Assembly: GCA_903829815.1 (NCBI GenBank)
Contig: CAIKRR010000057.1
Location: 40,682-104,681, forward strand
Length of the DNA stretch: 64,000 bases
Source: an uncultured Pseudomonadota bacterium
GTDB lineage: Bacteria > Pseudomonadota > Gammaproteobacteria > Burkholderiales > SG8-39
Reading direction: 5' to 3'
Shown here: positions 1-8,166 of the stretch, piece after piece
How the letters are laid out: every line of letters begins with the position of its first letter
How positions within the stretch are numbered: the first letter of the stretch is position 1
Notes under the pieces: model-generated
Database searches by the model: none
The model's input: only the letters and a program-made list of their open reading frames with translations
What the model was told of the DNA's origin: nothing
Position numbers and translations under genes: made by a program

Positions 1-840
1 GGGCTTGATGTCCATGAAGCCCGCCACCATGTCGGCGAGTGCTCCGGCCGAACTGAAGCTCTGGATGGCCGCGACCAGGTCATGCGGGGTCTGAGGCAGC
101 AGTTGCAAGGCCTCGGCCGCCCGCTGCTTGAGGAGCAGCATGCGCGCCTCGATGCCGCCGTCGCGCTTGTCGCTCTCCTTGATGCGCTCGATGCGTGCCG
201 CCAGAAATGGCATGTCACGCAAGACTTCGATGATACGAAAGCGCTGCTCGCCCTGACACACGACATGGTGACCGCCATCACCCGTGGTGACGTAGCGAAC
301 GACTCGGGCCAGCGTTCCAATGGCGTGCAGGTCCTCGGGCTCAGGATCGTCACGCGCCGGATCCCGCTGCATCACCAGACCGACCGGCCGCTCGCTGCGC
401 GCAGCCTGCTGAGCGGCGGCAATCGAGCCAGGCCGCCCGATGCCAAACGGCAGCACCATGCCCGGGAACAGCACGCTGTTGCGTACCGGAATGAGTGGCA
501 CCACATCGGCGGGCAACGAGTAGATGGTGGCAAGGTCACCGCCCCGCACCGGCATCGTCGAGCCCTCGGCAGCAGGCTGGGTTGCAGATTCGACATCGAC
601 CTCGGAGTCTGACTGGGCAACGATCTGGGCAGACTCTCCAACGACCGCAGCGACCGGAGCACCCACAGCCTGAACCTCAGCCTGAACCACAGCCTCACCC
701 ACGGCCTCGACCTCAGGCAGCGCCGGCAGTGCAACAGGCACCGAGACCGCCTCGGCCTGCGCCCCCGACTCGGCATCGATCACGACTGCGGTGCCCGAGG
801 ACTTCATGTCGGTGCCGCCTGCGTCTTTCTGTCTGTCCAT
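1..840 (-). CDS. lon: Lon ATP-dependent protease, N-terminal part (truncated by window edge)
   Basis: Only the first 280 codons are in the window; the AAA+ and serine-lysine protease domains lie beyond the left edge. Residues about 115-280 form the Lon N-terminal substrate-recognition domain, opening with PLIPVRNSVLFPGMVLPFG and containing the typical QGEQRFRI strand. Lon degrades misfolded and regulatory proteins in the cytoplasm. The start ATG at 840 gives an unusual extension of about 110 residues rich in Ala, Val and Glu with short imperfect repeats; Met96 (codon at 553-555) would give the conventional Lon N-terminus. A heat-shock-like promoter about 55 bp upstream of 840 fits the longer start. 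Identity is firm; the start codon is less so. Confidence 0.93.
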   Translation of the reverse strand, partial: MDRQKDAGGTDMKSSGTAVVIDAESGAQAEAVSVPVALPALPEVEAVGEAVVQAEVQAVGAPVAAVVGESAQIVAQSDSEVDVESATQPAAEGSTMPVRGGDLATIYSLPADVVPLIPVRNSVLFPGMVLPFGIGRPGSIAAAQQAARSERPVGLVMQRDPARDDPEPEDLHAIGTLARVVRYVTTGDGGHHVVCQGEQRFRIIEVLRDMPFLAARIERIKESDKRDGGIEARMLLLKQRAAEALQLLPQTPHDLVAAIQSFSSAGALADMVAGFMDIKP

Positions 841-895
841 GACCTGACCACTCCCTGCTCGATGGCGTTGGCACATGCGCCACGCCGCCCTTCAT

Positions 896-923
896 AGATG
901 GGAACCCCTGAGGCCAATTCAAG
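896..923 (-). promoter_or_regulatory. Sigma-32-type heat-shock promoter of lon
   Basis: On the minus strand a CTTGAA -35 element (918-923) is followed after 14 nt by TCCCATCT (896-903), seven of eight matches to the sigma-32 -10 consensus CCCCATNT. The predicted transcript would start near 889, about 50 nt before the lon ATG. The clpB promoter in this window has the same spacing, and heat-shock control of lon is established in proteobacteria. Confidence 0.75.
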
Positions 924-1044
924 TGCCATCGCGCATCGTGTCGCTCATCCAGTGAGCCAGATCGCGAGCAGGCTCGTTTGCGACGACACCCATACCGGGT
1001 TGGTCGTGCGGCCATTTCCTTCCGATTCAAGGTGCCATCCAGCC

Positions 1045-3603
1045 ATGACTCCGCCAGCCCCTTCCGCTGACTTCATTGACGATCTCTTTGCCACCGCGGC
1101 GCCCGAGTCCCGCTCCACCCGCCCGCCCCGTCGGGTCGCTGGACCCGCATCAGCCGAGGCACTGCTCAGCGCGCTGCGTACCCGACATGCCGAGCGGATC
1201 ACCGGACAACTCATCACCCCGGCACGAGCGGGCACCTGGGCAAGTCTCCCGCCCGAGTGCGACCCACGCCTGCGCCAGGCGATGCACCAGCGTGGCATCG
1301 ACCAGCTCTACAGTCACCAGCGCGAAGCATGGGACCGCGTCCGCCGCGGCGAGGACATCGTGGTGGCAACTCCCACCGCCTCGGGCAAGAGCCTCTGCTA
1401 CAACCTGCCAGTGATCGATGCCGTTCTCTCCACGGGTGCCAAGGCACTCTATCTCTTTCCGACCAAGGCACTGGCGCAGGACCAGGTCGCCGAATTGCTG
1501 GCGATCAACGACAGTGGTCGACTCGGCCTGCGCACCAGCACCTTCGACGGCGATACGCCCGCTGATGCGCGACGCGCGGTACGCATCAATGGCGATATCG
1601 TGATCACCAACCCGGACATGCTGCATCAGTCGATCCTGCCGCATCACACCAAGTGGGCCCAACTGTTCGAGAACCTCGCCTTCGTGGTGATCGATGAATT
1701 GCACACTTACCGGGGCGTGTTTGGCGCCCATGTCGCGAACCTGCTTGCCCGACTGCAACGCATCCTCGCCTTCTATCGGTCGACACCGCGCTTCATCACC
1801 TGCTCGGCGACGATAGGCAACCCCGATGACCTCGCGAGCCGCCTCATCGGCCGCCGCGTTCATGCCATCACCCAGTCGGGAGCACCCAGCGGCGAACGAC
1901 ACCTGCTCATCTGGAATCCTCCCATCGTCAACGCCGACCTGGGCTTGCGCGCATCGGCGCGGTCGCAAAGCACGCTCCTCGCGCGCCAGGCCATCGACCT
2001 GGGCCTGAAGACCATCGTGTTCACCAACTCACGACTCGAAGTGGAGGTGATCACCAAGTACCTGAAGGACATCTACGACGCCGACCCGCGCCATGCAGCG
2101 CGCGTGCTCGCCTACCGAGGTGGCTACCTGCCAACAGAGCGCCATTCGCTCGAAGCCAGCCTGCGCTCGGGCACCCCCGACGCGGTCGTGAGCACCTCAG
2201 CGCTCGAACTGGGGATCGATATCGGCGCCCTCGACGTGTGCATCCTCAACGGCTATCCGGGCAGTGTGGCGAGCGCGCTGCAGCGCTTCGGACGCGCCGG
2301 ACGACGCAACCGCACCGCGGTCGGCATTCTGGTGGCGAGCAGCGAGATGCTCGACCAATACCTGGCACGAAACCCCGATTTCTTTCTCGGTGCCAGCGCC
2401 GAGGAGGCCGTTCTCGACCCCGAGCACCTGCTCATCCAGATGGAGCACCTGCGCTGTGCCGCCTTCGAGCTGCCGTTTCGCGCGAGCGAGCCGTTTGGAA
2501 TCGAGCCGGTCGAGCCTCGCCTTGCCTATCTCGAGGGCGAGGCGGTACTGCATCAGGCCAACGGCGAATGGCACTGGATTGCCGACAGCTATCCTGCCAA
2601 CGCGATATCACTGCGCGCTGTGGCCGATGGCAACTTCACCGTGATCGATGTCACGGGCGGGGGCAAGACCGTGATTGCCGAAGTGGACTACTCGGCAGCC
2701 GCCATGACCCTCTACGAAGGCGCCATCTACATGGTGCAGTCGGCCCCCTGGCAGGTCGAGCGTCTGGACTGGACCGGCCGCAAGGCCTTCGTGCGCCGCA
2801 CCCGGGTCGACTACTACACCGACGCCATCGATTACACGCGACTGAAAGTGCTCGACTGCTTCAGCCAGTCACCCGCAGGCCAGGGCCAGTGCCAGCATGG
2901 CGAGGTGCATGTGGTACGCCACGTCTCGGGGTACAAGAAGATCCGCTACTACACCCACGAGAATGTGGGCTACGGGCCGGTCAACCTGCCCGATCAGGAG
3001 ATGCATACCTTTTCTCTCTGGTGGGATCTGCCGGCCGCGGTTCTCGACGAAGCCTTTGCCGACAGGCAGACAGCCATCGACGGGTTCATCGGCGCGGCCT
3101 ATACGCTGCAGCATATGGCCGCACTGGTTTCGCTCTGCTCGGTACGCGACATCGGTCGTGCCGTGGGCGATGGCAATGGCACCTGGTCGGCGGTGATCGA
3201 TTCGCACCGCCGCGCCGCGCCGCCCGAGAGCGGCTCGGGCGGTGTGGGCGCCCAAGGCCCCGAGGCTGGGCCGGGCAGGCCATTCAGACCCACCCTCTTT
3301 CTCTACGACAACACTGCCGGGGGGAGCGGTCTTGCGCCGGCGCTCTTCGAGCGACGTACCGAAATCGTCGATCGCGCACTGAGTCTTGTCACCGGGTGCG
3401 AATGCAGCGAGGGCTGCCCTGCCTGCGTCGGGCCGATTCTGCGTGTCGAATCGAGCGGAGCGGGCATGACGGGCACCTCGGGCCCGTCGAGCCGCTCAGG
3501 GCGCAGGAACCGGTCGTTGCCATCGCCCAGGGTGTCGGCGCAGCGCATCCTCGAACTGCTCGGCGCAAGACGCATCGAGCAATCCCGTCCCGAGGCCACA
3601 TGA
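1045..3603 (+). CDS. MrfA-like DEXH-box helicase with DUF1998 domain
   Basis: An 852-residue superfamily 2 helicase. Motif I (TASGKS) lies at about residues 110-116, motif II is DELH at 217-220, motif III is SAT, and motif VI is QRFGRAGRRNR. The C-terminus carries a four-cysteine cluster (CECSEGCPAC) typical of DUF1998 proteins such as Bacillus subtilis MrfA (YprA), a 3'-5' helicase that works with the exonuclease MrfB in repair of mitomycin C damage. The reading frame is open upstream to 898, but the ATG at 1045 begins the recognisable protein and clears the lon promoter region. It overlaps the downstream exonuclease gene by ATGA, so the two are probably co-translated. The family assignment is strong; the repair role is inferred from the pairing. 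Confidence 0.88.
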   Translation: MTPPAPSADFIDDLFATAAPESRSTRPPRRVAGPASAEALLSALRTRHAERITGQLITPARAGTWASLPPECDPRLRQAMHQRGIDQLYSHQREAWDRVRRGEDIVVATPTASGKSLCYNLPVIDAVLSTGAKALYLFPTKALAQDQVAELLAINDSGRLGLRTSTFDGDTPADARRAVRINGDIVITNPDMLHQSILPHHTKWAQLFENLAFVVIDELHTYRGVFGAHVANLLARLQRILAFYRSTPRFITCSATIGNPDDLASRLIGRRVHAITQSGAPSGERHLLIWNPPIVNADLGLRASARSQSTLLARQAIDLGLKTIVFTNSRLEVEVITKYLKDIYDADPRHAARVLAYRGGYLPTERHSLEASLRSGTPDAVVSTSALELGIDIGALDVCILNGYPGSVASALQRFGRAGRRNRTAVGILVASSEMLDQYLARNPDFFLGASAEEAVLDPEHLLIQMEHLRCAAFELPFRASEPFGIEPVEPRLAYLEGEAVLHQANGEWHWIADSYPANAISLRAVADGNFTVIDVTGGGKTVIAEVDYSAAAMTLYEGAIYMVQSAPWQVERLDWTGRKAFVRRTRVDYYTDAIDYTRLKVLDCFSQSPAGQGQCQHGEVHVVRHVSGYKKIRYYTHENVGYGPVNLPDQEMHTFSLWWDLPAAVLDEAFADRQTAIDGFIGAAYTLQHMAALVSLCSVRDIGRAVGDGNGTWSAVIDSHRRAAPPESGSGGVGAQGPEAGPGRPFRPTLFLYDNTAGGSGLAPALFERRTEIVDRALSLVTGCECSEGCPACVGPILRVESSGAGMTGTSGPSSRSGRRNRSLPSPRVSAQRILELLGARRIEQSRPEAT

Positions 3604-4703
3604 ACACGGTCGAACTGCGCGAGCGACTCATGCGAGCGACACGTGGCGCGACACGTGGCGCGACACGCGGCGACACTGCGCAGGCGACAAGCCGGGTGAG
3701 CATGACAAGCGGAGGAAACACGACAAGCACGAGAGGCGAAGGCATGCTCGCGCCACAAGGAAGGTACGCCCCTGGCACAATCCCCGCGGCGATGCCCGGC
3801 GCCGGTGCAGCAGCTCTGTCCATCGCCGAGCGGCTCGCTCGTCTGAGACCGCAACAGGTGCCCTCGCGACCCAGCGTCATCGACCCGCAGCAACTGGCCC
3901 TGTCACTGGGTGGCGTGCTCGACGCACCAGGCGTGGTGCGAATCGACCTCTACCTGAATCAGGAGTCGACGGGTTCCATCAGCGACGCAAGAACTCCGCA
4001 AGATCTTGCCCCGCTGCCCAACAGCATGAACCTCAGGCGCGATCACCTGCATGCGCTCGGCCTCACAGCGCTCGAGGATGCTGCGTCGCTCGTCTTTCTC
4101 GACACCGAAACCAATGGTCTTGCAGGCGGCGCTGGCACGCTTGCCTGGATGATCGGCGCCGGCCGGATCGAGGCCCGGGGGTTCACGATCAGGCAATGGA
4201 TGCTCCTTGGCCCTGGGGCTGAACGTGACATGCTCACCCTGCTCGGGCAATGGCTAAGCCCCGACTCGACGATCGTGACCTACAACGGACGCACCTTCGA
4301 TCTGCCACTATTGGCCACGCGTTACTGCCTGAGCCGAATGAATGATCCGCTCGCGGCACGCCCCCATCTCGATCTGCTTGCCAGCGCACGTGGCCTGCCC
4401 CGTGCAGGTGCCCCCGACCTCAAGCTGAGTTCGATCGAGCGCACCTGGCTTGGGGTCTGTCGTGCCGATGACCTTCCAGGCAGTGCGGCACCCGGTGCCT
4501 GGCGCAACTGGCTGCAGGCCCGTGATGCAAGGGCATTGCCGGGGGTACTGAAACACAATGCCATCGACATCGAGAGCCTCGCGCGCCTGTGCCTTCATGC
4601 GGGTCGCATCAAGGCAGGACTCTTCGATGACAGGGGAATCACGATGGCTGGCCCGGCTCAATCAGCTGAAGTCACCGAAGCCACCGACACTGCTCTGCTA
4701 TAG
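3600..4703 (+). CDS. MrfB-like DEDDh exonuclease (YprB family, RNase H-like)
   Basis: A 367-residue protein with a C-terminal RNase H-like exonuclease fold. DEDDh residues are visible: D168 and E170 in FLDTETNG, D234 in TYNGRTFDLPLL, and H319 plus D323 in KHNAIDI. In B. subtilis the equivalent MrfB acts with the DUF1998 helicase MrfA. The start ATG overlaps the helicase stop (ATGA). The first 85 residues are low-complexity and include a tandem ATRG repeat encoded by a 12-bp DNA repeat; they are unlikely to be part of the catalytic fold. A longer in-frame reading exists upstream inside the helicase gene, but the coupled start is the sensible one. Confidence 0.85.
   Translation: MNTVELRERLMRATRGATRGATRGDTAQATSRVSMTSGGNTTSTRGEGMLAPQGRYAPGTIPAAMPGAGAAALSIAERLARLRPQQVPSRPSVIDPQQLALSLGGVLDAPGVVRIDLYLNQESTGSISDARTPQDLAPLPNSMNLRRDHLHALGLTALEDAASLVFLDTETNGLAGGAGTLAWMIGAGRIEARGFTIRQWMLLGPGAERDMLTLLGQWLSPDSTIVTYNGRTFDLPLLATRYCLSRMNDPLAARPHLDLLASARGLPRAGAPDLKLSSIERTWLGVCRADDLPGSAAPGAWRNWLQARDARALPGVLKHNAIDIESLARLCLHAGRIKAGLFDDRGITMAGPAQSAEVTEATDTALL
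3636..3671 (+). repeat. 12-bp tandem repeat, three units, inside the mrfB-like gene
   Basis: Three consecutive copies of GCGACACGTGGC (the third has one change) at 3636-3647, 3648-3659 and 3660-3671. The unit is a multiple of three, so copy-number change would keep the frame and only alter the number of ATRG units near residues 13-24 of the exonuclease. Confidence 0.9.
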
Positions 4704-4729
4704 TCGGTTTGCCCCTCCCGAGACTCGCC

Positions 4730-5644
4730 ATGGCCCTTTCTTTCAATCGCGAGATACGCTTCGAATACGGCACGCTGGAGACAGTGGCGCCGGGCCTGCG
4801 GCGGATCGTCGCGCGCAACCCCTCGCCCTACACGCTGCACGGCACCGGCACCTACGTCGTGGGCACGGGCGAAGTGGCCGTGATCGACCCTGGCCCCGAT
4901 GACCCAGCGCATGTCGATGCCCTCCTCGAGGGCCTGGACGGCGAAGTGGTGAGCCATGTGCTGGTGACCCACACCCACAACGATCACTCACCAGCGGCTG
5001 CGCACCTGCGCGCGCGCTGTGGCGTGGCGATCTGGGGCTGCGCCCCCCACCCGACAAGCGGCGACACCTTTACCGGCGAGGCTGGCGGCGACACCGACTA
5101 CCGCCCCGATCGGCTCCTCATCGATGGCGAGATCATCGAAGGACGCGACTGGACCATCGAGGTGGTGCACACACCCGGGCACACCTCCAACCACCTGTGC
5201 TATGCGCTGCAACCGCAGGGCATTCTCTTCTCGGGTGACCATGTGATGGGATGGTCGACCAGCGTGGTATCCCCCCCCGATGGCGACATGCGCGCCTACC
5301 TGCGCTCGCTCGAGCGCCTGGCGGCACGGTCGGATCGCATCTACTGGCCGACGCACGGGCCGGCGATCGAATCCCCGCAGGACTACGCACGCGCGCTGCA
5401 CGCCCACCGCTTGCAACGTGAAGCGATGGTGGTGGATGCCTTGCGCGCCGGGCTCGAGTCGATACCGGCGATGGTCCAGCGCATCTATACGGGCCTCGAC
5501 CCGCGACTGGTGCGTCCGGCCGGGCGCACCACCTGGGCGCACCTGCGCTGCCTGGTCGAGGACGGCAAAGCGTGCGTCATCGACGGCGAGGGTGGTCTGG
5601 CGAGCGCCACGCTGGAGTCACGCTATCGCCTGGCAAACGACTGA
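4730..5644 (+). CDS. MBL-fold metallo-hydrolase (LACTB2/RNase Z-like hydrolase group)
   Basis: A 304-residue metallo-beta-lactamase-fold protein with the metal-binding HTHNDH motif at residues 81-86, a later TPGHTSNH segment and SGDH for the remaining ligands, followed by a C-terminal helical domain like that of LACTB2-type proteins. The family hydrolyses phosphodiester, thioester or lactone bonds; the substrate cannot be told from sequence. The ATG at 4730 is preferred over an in-frame start at 4709 because conserved similarity begins at MALSF. It lies 26 bp after the exonuclease gene on the same strand and may be co-transcribed with the MrfAB-like pair. Confidence 0.85.
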   Translation: MALSFNREIRFEYGTLETVAPGLRRIVARNPSPYTLHGTGTYVVGTGEVAVIDPGPDDPAHVDALLEGLDGEVVSHVLVTHTHNDHSPAAAHLRARCGVAIWGCAPHPTSGDTFTGEAGGDTDYRPDRLLIDGEIIEGRDWTIEVVHTPGHTSNHLCYALQPQGILFSGDHVMGWSTSVVSPPDGDMRAYLRSLERLAARSDRIYWPTHGPAIESPQDYARALHAHRLQREAMVVDALRAGLESIPAMVQRIYTGLDPRLVRPAGRTTWAHLRCLVEDGKACVIDGEGGLASATLESRYRLAND

Positions 5645-5735
5645 CCGAATCCTGGCGAATACGCGGCCCTGGTCTGATGAGAACACGCGCTCGGGGACGC
5701 GGTCGGCATTCCCGGGCACGCCCCCACGAAACCCT

Positions 5736-6794
5736 CTAGATGCGCCGTGCCTCGGGCAGGATGTCGCGACCGAAGATCTCGAGGGAACGCATGATCTGCG
5801 CTTGCGGCAAGGAGCCAAAGTCGACCAGCATGCCAACCTGGGTGATGCCCATGCGCGCCATCTGCTCCAGGCGCGTCAACACCTGGTCGCGCGCACCCAT
5901 GAGAACCCGATCGGGGTAGTAGAGTTCAAACGAACTCTGGCGCTGGTAGTCCTCACGCGCGGCATAGCCCTTGTAGGCAATCGGGTCAGGCGCCTTGGTG
6001 GCGGCCTCGACGCCTGCCGCGGTGTATTCACCCATCGGACGATCAACCACGCTACGCAATTGCGCGTCATCGGGCTGATCGAGGAAGTGCGCATGATAGA
6101 CACAGGCAACCTCGTGATCTTCGACTCGCCGCCCACTCTTCACCAGTGCGTCGGTGTACCAGCCAATCCGCTGGGCGGCCGTGGCGCCATCGACGTGATA
6201 GGCCACATAGAGCAGGTTGTAGCCCTCCGTCCCCGTCCACTCGAAGCTCTCGGGCGACATGAGGCACGCCACCCAGATCGGCGGGTTGGGCTGCTGACGC
6301 GGCGTGGGCAGGACACGCAGCCCTTCGATCGGCGGTCGGAAAGGCCCGCTGTAGTGAACCGGCTCGCCACTCCAGGCCTGCCGTACGAGCGAGATGCCAT
6401 CCTCGAGGCGCTCGCGCGTCTCGCGCATCGGCACGCCAAAGGCATCGAATTCGTCGCGCAGGAAACCGCGACCGATCCCCAGATCGGCGCGGCCGCCCGA
6501 CAGGTGATCGAGCACGGCAGTCGACTCGGCGACGCGAATCGGATCATTGAGCGGGAGCACCGTGGCGCCAGTACCCAGGCGGATGTTGCGGGTTCGTCCG
6601 GCAAGGTACGAGAGCATCGAGAATGGCGCTGAACTGAGGCCGCCGTGGCGCACGAAATGGTGCTCGACAAACCACGCATAGTCGATGCCGATCTCATCGG
6701 CATAGCAGACTTGTTCGACCATATTGTCGATATGAGTTGCCTGGTCGATGTGTGCCGGCATGTGGGTCGGCAGGTAGAACAATCCGAATTTCAT
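5736..6794 (-). CDS. LLM-class (luciferase-like) flavin-dependent monooxygenase
   Basis: A 352-residue TIM-barrel protein of the bacterial luciferase family. It starts MKFGLFYLPTHMP and contains the expected RLGTGATVLPLNDPIR, DHLSGGRADLGIGRG and PIWVACLMSPES segments. Such enzymes use reduced F420 or FMNH2 from a separate reductase to oxidise small organic substrates; the partner and substrate are not evident here. The start at 6794 matches the conserved family N-terminus. It diverges from a Bug receptor gene across 280 bp, suggesting a shared control region for a carboxylate or sulfonate utilisation module. Confidence 0.87.
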   Translation of the reverse strand: MKFGLFYLPTHMPAHIDQATHIDNMVEQVCYADEIGIDYAWFVEHHFVRHGGLSSAPFSMLSYLAGRTRNIRLGTGATVLPLNDPIRVAESTAVLDHLSGGRADLGIGRGFLRDEFDAFGVPMRETRERLEDGISLVRQAWSGEPVHYSGPFRPPIEGLRVLPTPRQQPNPPIWVACLMSPESFEWTGTEGYNLLYVAYHVDGATAAQRIGWYTDALVKSGRRVEDHEVACVYHAHFLDQPDDAQLRSVVDRPMGEYTAAGVEAATKAPDPIAYKGYAAREDYQRQSSFELYYPDRVLMGARDQVLTRLEQMARMGITQVGMLVDFGSLPQAQIMRSLEIFGRDILPEARRI

Positions 6795-7074
6795 GTCTGT
6801 CTCCGTGGCGCCTGGATGCCCTGGGCCTGGCCGGCGAGGATCGCGGCGCTGGCTCTCATTGGTGCAGAGTGATCCGCAGGATTCACAGTTTACCGTGCCT
6901 GCGCTGAAGCGCAGACGATGACCCTCGGACAACGATCACTCGCAGCCCGAGGGCGAGCGTGCCCCGGTACAATCCACGCCGAACGGTACAGCACGCCAAC
7001 CAGGCCGCAGGCGAAGCAGCGTGCTCGAGCAGCGAGTCACGCGCACGTCGCCGTGCCCATGAGGAGACCCCTTG

Positions 7075-8097
7075 ATGACCATCACACTCACCCCCCTTGC
7101 ACCTGTCGGTCGCACGCACACGCCTGCCGGCAAGGTCCTGGCCCGACTCGGATTCGCCACGCTCGCCGTTCTGACAGCGTTGCCAGCCCTGGCCCAGACG
7201 GCCTGGCCGACCAAGCCGATTCGCATCATCGAGCCGGCGGTTGCCGGCAGCGCGGTCGATGTCTACATCCGTCGGGTCGCCCCGAAGCTCTCCGAGGCAC
7301 TGGGCCAGCCGATCATCATCGAGAACCGGCCAGGCGCCAACAGCGCCATCGGCGCCCGTGAAGCGGCGCGCGCGCCCGCCGATGGCTACACGATCTTCCA
7401 CGCCAACATCAACAATTCGATCAACGATGCTCTGATCGGCGACAACTGCTGCCGCCTGACTCAGGAGTTCGCACCGGTCACACGACTCACATCCACTGCG
7501 CTCATGATGGTCGTGCACCCCTCGGTACCGGCAACCACGTTGAAGGAATTTGTCGACTATGCGCGCGCCAACCCGGACGTGCTGACCTATGCATCGGGCG
7601 GTACCGGTGCCATCACGCAACTGATCGGCGAACGCCTGAAGATGGTGGCCGGCATCAAGGTGCGCGAGGTGCCCTACAAGTCGATTGGTGCCGAGTTGCC
7701 CGATCTGACCGCAGGTCACGTAAAGACCGCCTTCCTGGCCCCGATCGTGATCAGTCAGCATGTGAAGGCCGGGCGCCTGCGCGCCCTGGCCGTACCGGAA
7801 GCGCGCCGCGCGCCTTCGATGCCCGATGTCCCCACGATGGCCGAAGCCGGCGTCTCTGGCGTGGACGCCACCGGCTGGAACGGCATCTTCGTGCCCGCAG
7901 GTACACCCGAGCCGGTGATCAGGCGCCTTCAGCAGGAGTTCTCGAAAGTCCTCAACCTGAAGGAAGTGCGTGACGAGGCGGCATCGCTCGCCACCGAAGT
8001 GGGCGGCGAATCGACCGAGGAATTCACCACGTTCGTGCGCAGTGAAATAGCCAAGTGGGGACGCGTCATCAAGGAAGCCGGCATCAAGGCCGAGTGA
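7075..8097 (+). CDS. Bug/TctC-family periplasmic solute-binding protein (1 of 3)
   Basis: A 340-residue tripartite tricarboxylate transporter receptor. An N-terminal signal peptide ends near ALPALAQ, followed by WPTKPIRIIEP and the family hallmark PADGYTIF. Bug proteins bind small carboxylates in the periplasm. The ATG at 7075 follows a GGAGACC ribosome-binding sequence at about 7062-7068; a TTG one codon earlier is less likely. No TctAB permease gene is nearby, so it is an orphan receptor as is common in Burkholderiales. It sits between the divergent monooxygenase and a molybdenum hydroxylase subunit. Confidence 0.92.
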   Translation: MTITLTPLAPVGRTHTPAGKVLARLGFATLAVLTALPALAQTAWPTKPIRIIEPAVAGSAVDVYIRRVAPKLSEALGQPIIIENRPGANSAIGAREAARAPADGYTIFHANINNSINDALIGDNCCRLTQEFAPVTRLTSTALMMVVHPSVPATTLKEFVDYARANPDVLTYASGGTGAITQLIGERLKMVAGIKVREVPYKSIGAELPDLTAGHVKTAFLAPIVISQHVKAGRLRALAVPEARRAPSMPDVPTMAEAGVSGVDATGWNGIFVPAGTPEPVIRRLQQEFSKVLNLKEVRDEAASLATEVGGESTEEFTTFVRSEIAKWGRVIKEAGIKAE

Positions 8098-8129
8098 AGC
8101 CCCAACCGCGCGCGCACTGCCGAACTGCA

Positions 8130-8159
8130 GCGCGCCCACCCGGCGTCGGGTGAGCGCGC
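8130..8159. terminator. GC-rich hairpin between convergent genes
   Basis: A 13-bp stem with one mismatch (GCGCGCCCACCCG / CGGGTGAGCGCGC) and a GCGT loop, in the 69-bp gap between a Bug receptor and a convergent molybdenum hydroxylase gene. There is no T-run on either side, so it may act as a barrier or RNA-stabilising hairpin rather than a classical intrinsic terminator. Confidence 0.5.
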
Positions 8160-8166
8160 CCCCCCC

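Noticed and set aside
2238..3599. Long N-terminal extension of the exonuclease frame through the helicase gene
   Set aside because: It overlaps the helicase in another frame; the ATGA-coupled ATG at 3600 explains the protein.
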